DNA from: SCQX01 sp035720945
GTDB taxonomy: Bacteria > Pseudomonadota > Gammaproteobacteria > Burkholderiales > Burkholderiaceae_B
DNA length: 7,581 nt
NCBI GenBank assembly: GCA_035720945.1
Contig: DASTNK010000123.1
Span: 1 to 7,581, forward strand
Direction: 5' to 3'
The notes beneath the pieces are model-generated. The model did not search any database. It was not told the DNA's origin and saw only the letters and a program-made list of their open reading frames with translations. Positions 6,221 through 7,581 of this stretch are shown here, in pieces. The position numbers and the translations under genes are program-made. Numbering within the stretch: the stretch's first letter is position 1; each line of letters opens with the position of its first letter.

Positions 6221-6450
6221 ATCGAGGCCGGTGTCGGGCTGGCATGCCAGTACTGGGACATGCTTACCGTTGCGGGGGCAGCACAGTTGACGCCATGGTC
6301 CGGCTTCGTCGACAGGGTCGGGAGTGGAATTCCCGAGCGCGGGTGGAGGCTGGACCAGGCGGATTGTTTCCCGTTTCACTTTCGCAAAGCGCCGTACCCT
6401 GGCCATGCGTGGTGCCGGGCTCGGGCGCTTCGAAAGCACCTCTCTCGGTG
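6221..6450 (-). ncRNA. Cobalamin riboswitch in the btuB leader
   Basis: The RNA read on the minus strand carries the conserved cobalamin (B12 element) blocks in order. These are GAGAGGTGC (GGTGC at 6440-6436); a long helix CTTTCG-AAGCGCC pairing with GGCGCTT-TG-CGAAAG (to 6379); GGGAA (6372-6368); the B12-box core GCTGCCCCCGCAACGGTAA (6283-6265); and the closing block CCAGCCCGACACCGGCC (6242-6226), whose CACC can pair with the first GGTG. A P7-like hairpin GCATG...CATGC (6263-6242) sits between the last two blocks. The P5-like arm GCC-GGTCC / GGACC-GGC (6360-6352 with 6301-6292) carries about 50 extra bases including a TCGGGA/TCCCGA hairpin (6336-6318). Boundaries are approximate. Expected action: adenosylcobalamin binding lowers btuB and btuF expression. 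Confidence 0.93.
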
Positions 6451-6453
6451 TGA

Positions 6454-6464
6454 AATGTAACATA
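6454..6464 (-). promoter_or_regulatory. Candidate -10 region for btuB
   Basis: The minus strand reads TATGTTACATT just upstream of the riboswitch; TATGTT or TACATT could serve as -10 and would start the transcript at or near the first riboswitch helix. No consensus -35 is seen; its expected place overlaps the inverted repeat at 6472-6498. Confidence 0.35.
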
Positions 6465-6471
6465 TCGTCGC

Positions 6472-6498
6472 GGCCAGCCTGGGTAGGCGAGGCTGGCC
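6472..6498. repeat. Perfect 9-bp inverted repeat between btuB and metH
   Basis: GGCCAGCCT (6472-6480) and AGGCTGGCC (6490-6498) are exact reverse complements separated by nine bases. The element lies in the divergent intergenic region, over the expected -35 of btuB and about 60 bases before the metH -10. There is no T-tract on either side. It has the shape of a dimeric regulator operator, though a transcribed hairpin cannot be excluded. Confidence 0.55.
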
Positions 6499-6559
6499 AA
6501 AGCGTCCGCGACCCCGTTCGCGGCAGGGCTTTCGCCACGAGCCACGCGGGCGCGGGCGA

Positions 6560-6565
6560 TACAAT
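6560..6565 (+). promoter_or_regulatory. Candidate -10 box for metH
   Basis: TACAAT in the context GATACAATAGG resembles the common betaproteobacterial -10. Transcription would start near 6572, leaving a leader of about 86 bases before the GTG. No recognisable -35 is found 16-18 bases upstream, which may mean activator dependence. Confidence 0.45.
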
Positions 6566-6574
6566 AGGGCGTTT

Positions 6575-6603
6575 GCGCGGCATTCACCAAAATGGGGCCG
6601 CGC
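6575..6603 (+). repeat. Leader hairpin upstream of metH
   Basis: GCGCGGC (6575-6581) and GCCGCGC (6597-6603) can form a 7-bp stem with a 15-base loop in the metH 5' leader. The loop holds an in-frame ATG (6592) that is an alternative metH start. No known riboswitch pattern was recognised in this leader. Confidence 0.35.
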
Positions 6604-6645
6604 GGGCCGGCCGACCTCTCGAGCCGGGTTCCGATCTTCCCTTAT

Positions 6646-6650
6646 GAAGG
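6646..6650 (+). promoter_or_regulatory. Ribosome binding site of metH
   Basis: GAAGG stands seven bases before the GTG at 6658. It supports that GTG over the in-frame ATG at 6592, which has no Shine-Dalgarno. An out-of-frame ATG overlaps at 6644. Confidence 0.6.
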
Positions 6651-6657
6651 TAGCAGC

Positions 6658-7581
6658 GTGTCCTATCCCGTTTCCGCGTATCCGATCGAGTCCTATACCC
6701 GTGGCGCCGAATTCGCCCGGCTGCTGGGGTCACGCATCCTGATACTGGATGGGGCCATGGGCACCATGATCCAGCGCTACAAGCTCACCGAGGCGGATTT
6801 CCGCGGCGAGCGCTTCGCCAATCATTCCAAGGACGTCAAGGGTGACAACGAACTGCTTTCCCTGGTGCGCCCAGACGTCATTCTCGAGATCCATCGGCAA
6901 TACCTCGAGGCGGGCTCGGACGTCATCGAGACCAACACCTTCGGCGCCACGGCCGTCGCGCAGGGCGACTACGGCCTGGCGGACATCGCCTACGATCTCA
7001 ACCTAGCCTCGGCGAAACTGGCGCGCCAAGCCTGTGACGAGTTCAGCACGCCCGACAAGCCGCGTTTCGTGGCGGGCGCGCTCGGGCCCCAGCCCAAGAC
7101 GGCGTCCATCTCGCCTGACGTCAACGATCCGGCGGCGCGCAACGTCACGTTCGAAGAATTGCGCGTGGCCTATGCCGAGCAGCTCAACGGGCTGCTCGAT
7201 GGCGGCATCGATCTGGTCCTGATCGAAACCATCTTCGATACGCTCAACGCCAAGGCCGCCATTTTCGCGGTGGAGTCGGTGTTCGAAGAGCGCGGGGTGC
7301 GCCTCCCCGTCATGATTTCCGGCACGGTCACCGACGCATCGGGGCGCATTCTTTCCGGGCAGACGGTCGAAGCCTTCTGGAATTCGGTGCGTCATGCGCG
7401 GCCCATCACGATCGGCCTGAACTGCGCGCTGGGCGCGGCACTCATGCGCCCGTACATCGCCGAGCTCTCGAAGATCTGCGATACCTACATCTGCGTCTAT
7501 CCCAACGCGGGCCTGCCCAACCCCATGGCCGAGACCGGTTTCGACGAAACCCCCTGCGACACGTCATCGCTGCTCGAGGAA
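6658..7581 (+). CDS. metH: Cobalamin-dependent methionine synthase (3' end beyond the window)
   Basis: MetH transfers a methyl group from 5-methyltetrahydrofolate to homocysteine through methylcobalamin, in the cytoplasm. The 308 residues present form the N-terminal homocysteine-binding barrel. Seen: ILILDGAMGTMIQRY (27-41), ADFRGERFANH (46-56), ETNTFGAT (91-98), SISPDVNDPAARN (150-162), LIETIFDTLNAKAA (188-201), SGTVTDASGR (221-230) and GLNCALG (253-259), where C256 is the first zinc-ligand cysteine; the later GGCCGT pair lies outside. Similarity to E. coli MetH is extensive along the whole stretch. The frame is open to the window edge. Whether this is a full-length MetH or the separate homocysteine-domain protein of some Burkholderiales cannot be decided. 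GTG 6658 is chosen for its Shine-Dalgarno; ATG 6592 in frame would add 22 residues. Confidence 0.96.
   Translation, partial: MSYPVSAYPIESYTRGAEFARLLGSRILILDGAMGTMIQRYKLTEADFRGERFANHSKDVKGDNELLSLVRPDVILEIHRQYLEAGSDVIETNTFGATAVAQGDYGLADIAYDLNLASAKLARQACDEFSTPDKPRFVAGALGPQPKTASISPDVNDPAARNVTFEELRVAYAEQLNGLLDGGIDLVLIETIFDTLNAKAAIFAVESVFEERGVRLPVMISGTVTDASGRILSGQTVEAFWNSVRHARPITIGLNCALGAALMRPYIAELSKICDTYICVYPNAGLPNPMAETGFDETPCDTSSLLEE

Larger units (their letters stand above)
6133..6657. other. Divergent regulatory region between btuB and metH
   Basis: No protein gene is supported in these 525 bases. On the minus strand, from the right, come a weak btuB -10, the cobalamin riboswitch, an intrinsic terminator and a hairpin ahead of the btuB ribosome binding site. 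On the plus strand are a TACAAT box, a leader hairpin and the metH ribosome binding site. A shared inverted repeat lies between the two promoters. The stretch 6499-6559 shows nothing recognisable. Confidence 0.85.

Noticed and set aside
6133..6261. N-terminal extension of BtuB from an ATG at 6261
   Set aside because: The extension is encoded by the riboswitch, terminator and hairpin, and would place a non-signal sequence before a clear signal peptide starting at 6132.
6566..6657. SAH or SAM riboswitch ahead of metH
   Set aside because: The leader has a GC hairpin, but I could not match the conserved blocks of either class.
7003..7395. Minus-strand open frame inside metH
   Set aside because: Lies wholly antisense to the conserved MetH barrel; a codon-bias shadow.

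Overview
This 7.6 kb window is a high-GC bacterial chromosomal segment. Gene content and protein style suggest a betaproteobacterium of the Burkholderiales, probably near the Alcaligenaceae (Bordetella/Achromobacter/Castellaniella side): a stand-alone heptose-1-phosphate adenylyltransferase instead of the fused HldE of enterics, a divergent isoaspartate-methyltransferase homologue, and TACAAT-type -10 boxes. That placement is inference; no rRNA or other marker gene is present. No mobile element, CRISPR array, tRNA or phage gene was seen.

Left part (1-1420, plus strand): a ferritin-like diiron protein whose metal-ligand pattern matches acyl-ACP desaturases, followed after 9 bases by rfaE2 (ADP-heptose synthesis for LPS). 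rfaE2 runs head-on into a minus-strand gene and overlaps it by 11 bases.

Middle (1410-6132, minus strand), in transcription order: btuB (TonB-dependent outer-membrane cobalamin receptor), btuF (periplasmic cobalamin-binding protein, start overlapping the btuB stop), thiD (HMP/HMP-P kinase of thiamine synthesis, after a 217-base gap), and a PIMT-like methyltransferase (after a 133-base gap). The inner-membrane transporter genes btuC and btuD are not here.

Right part (6133-7581): a 525-base divergent intergenic region, then metH (cobalamin-dependent methionine synthase) on the plus strand, cut by the window end. The intergenic region is the most informative part. On the btuB side it holds a cobalamin riboswitch (about 6221-6450) with a large extra hairpin inserted in its P5-like arm. 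Next comes an intrinsic terminator (6177-6211), then a second perfect hairpin just upstream of the btuB ribosome binding site. A six-base word in the riboswitch (AGCATG, 6264-6259) is repeated exactly as the 3' arm of the terminator, so mutually exclusive riboswitch, antiterminator and terminator helices can be read from the sequence. Between the btuB and metH promoters lies a perfect 9-bp inverted repeat with a 9-base spacer.

Together, the right half is a vitamin B12 module: B12 uptake under riboswitch control, divergently transcribed from a major B12-using enzyme. The components are known families; what deserves a second look is the riboswitch architecture, the shared intergenic inverted repeat, and the desaturase-like ferritin beside an LPS gene.
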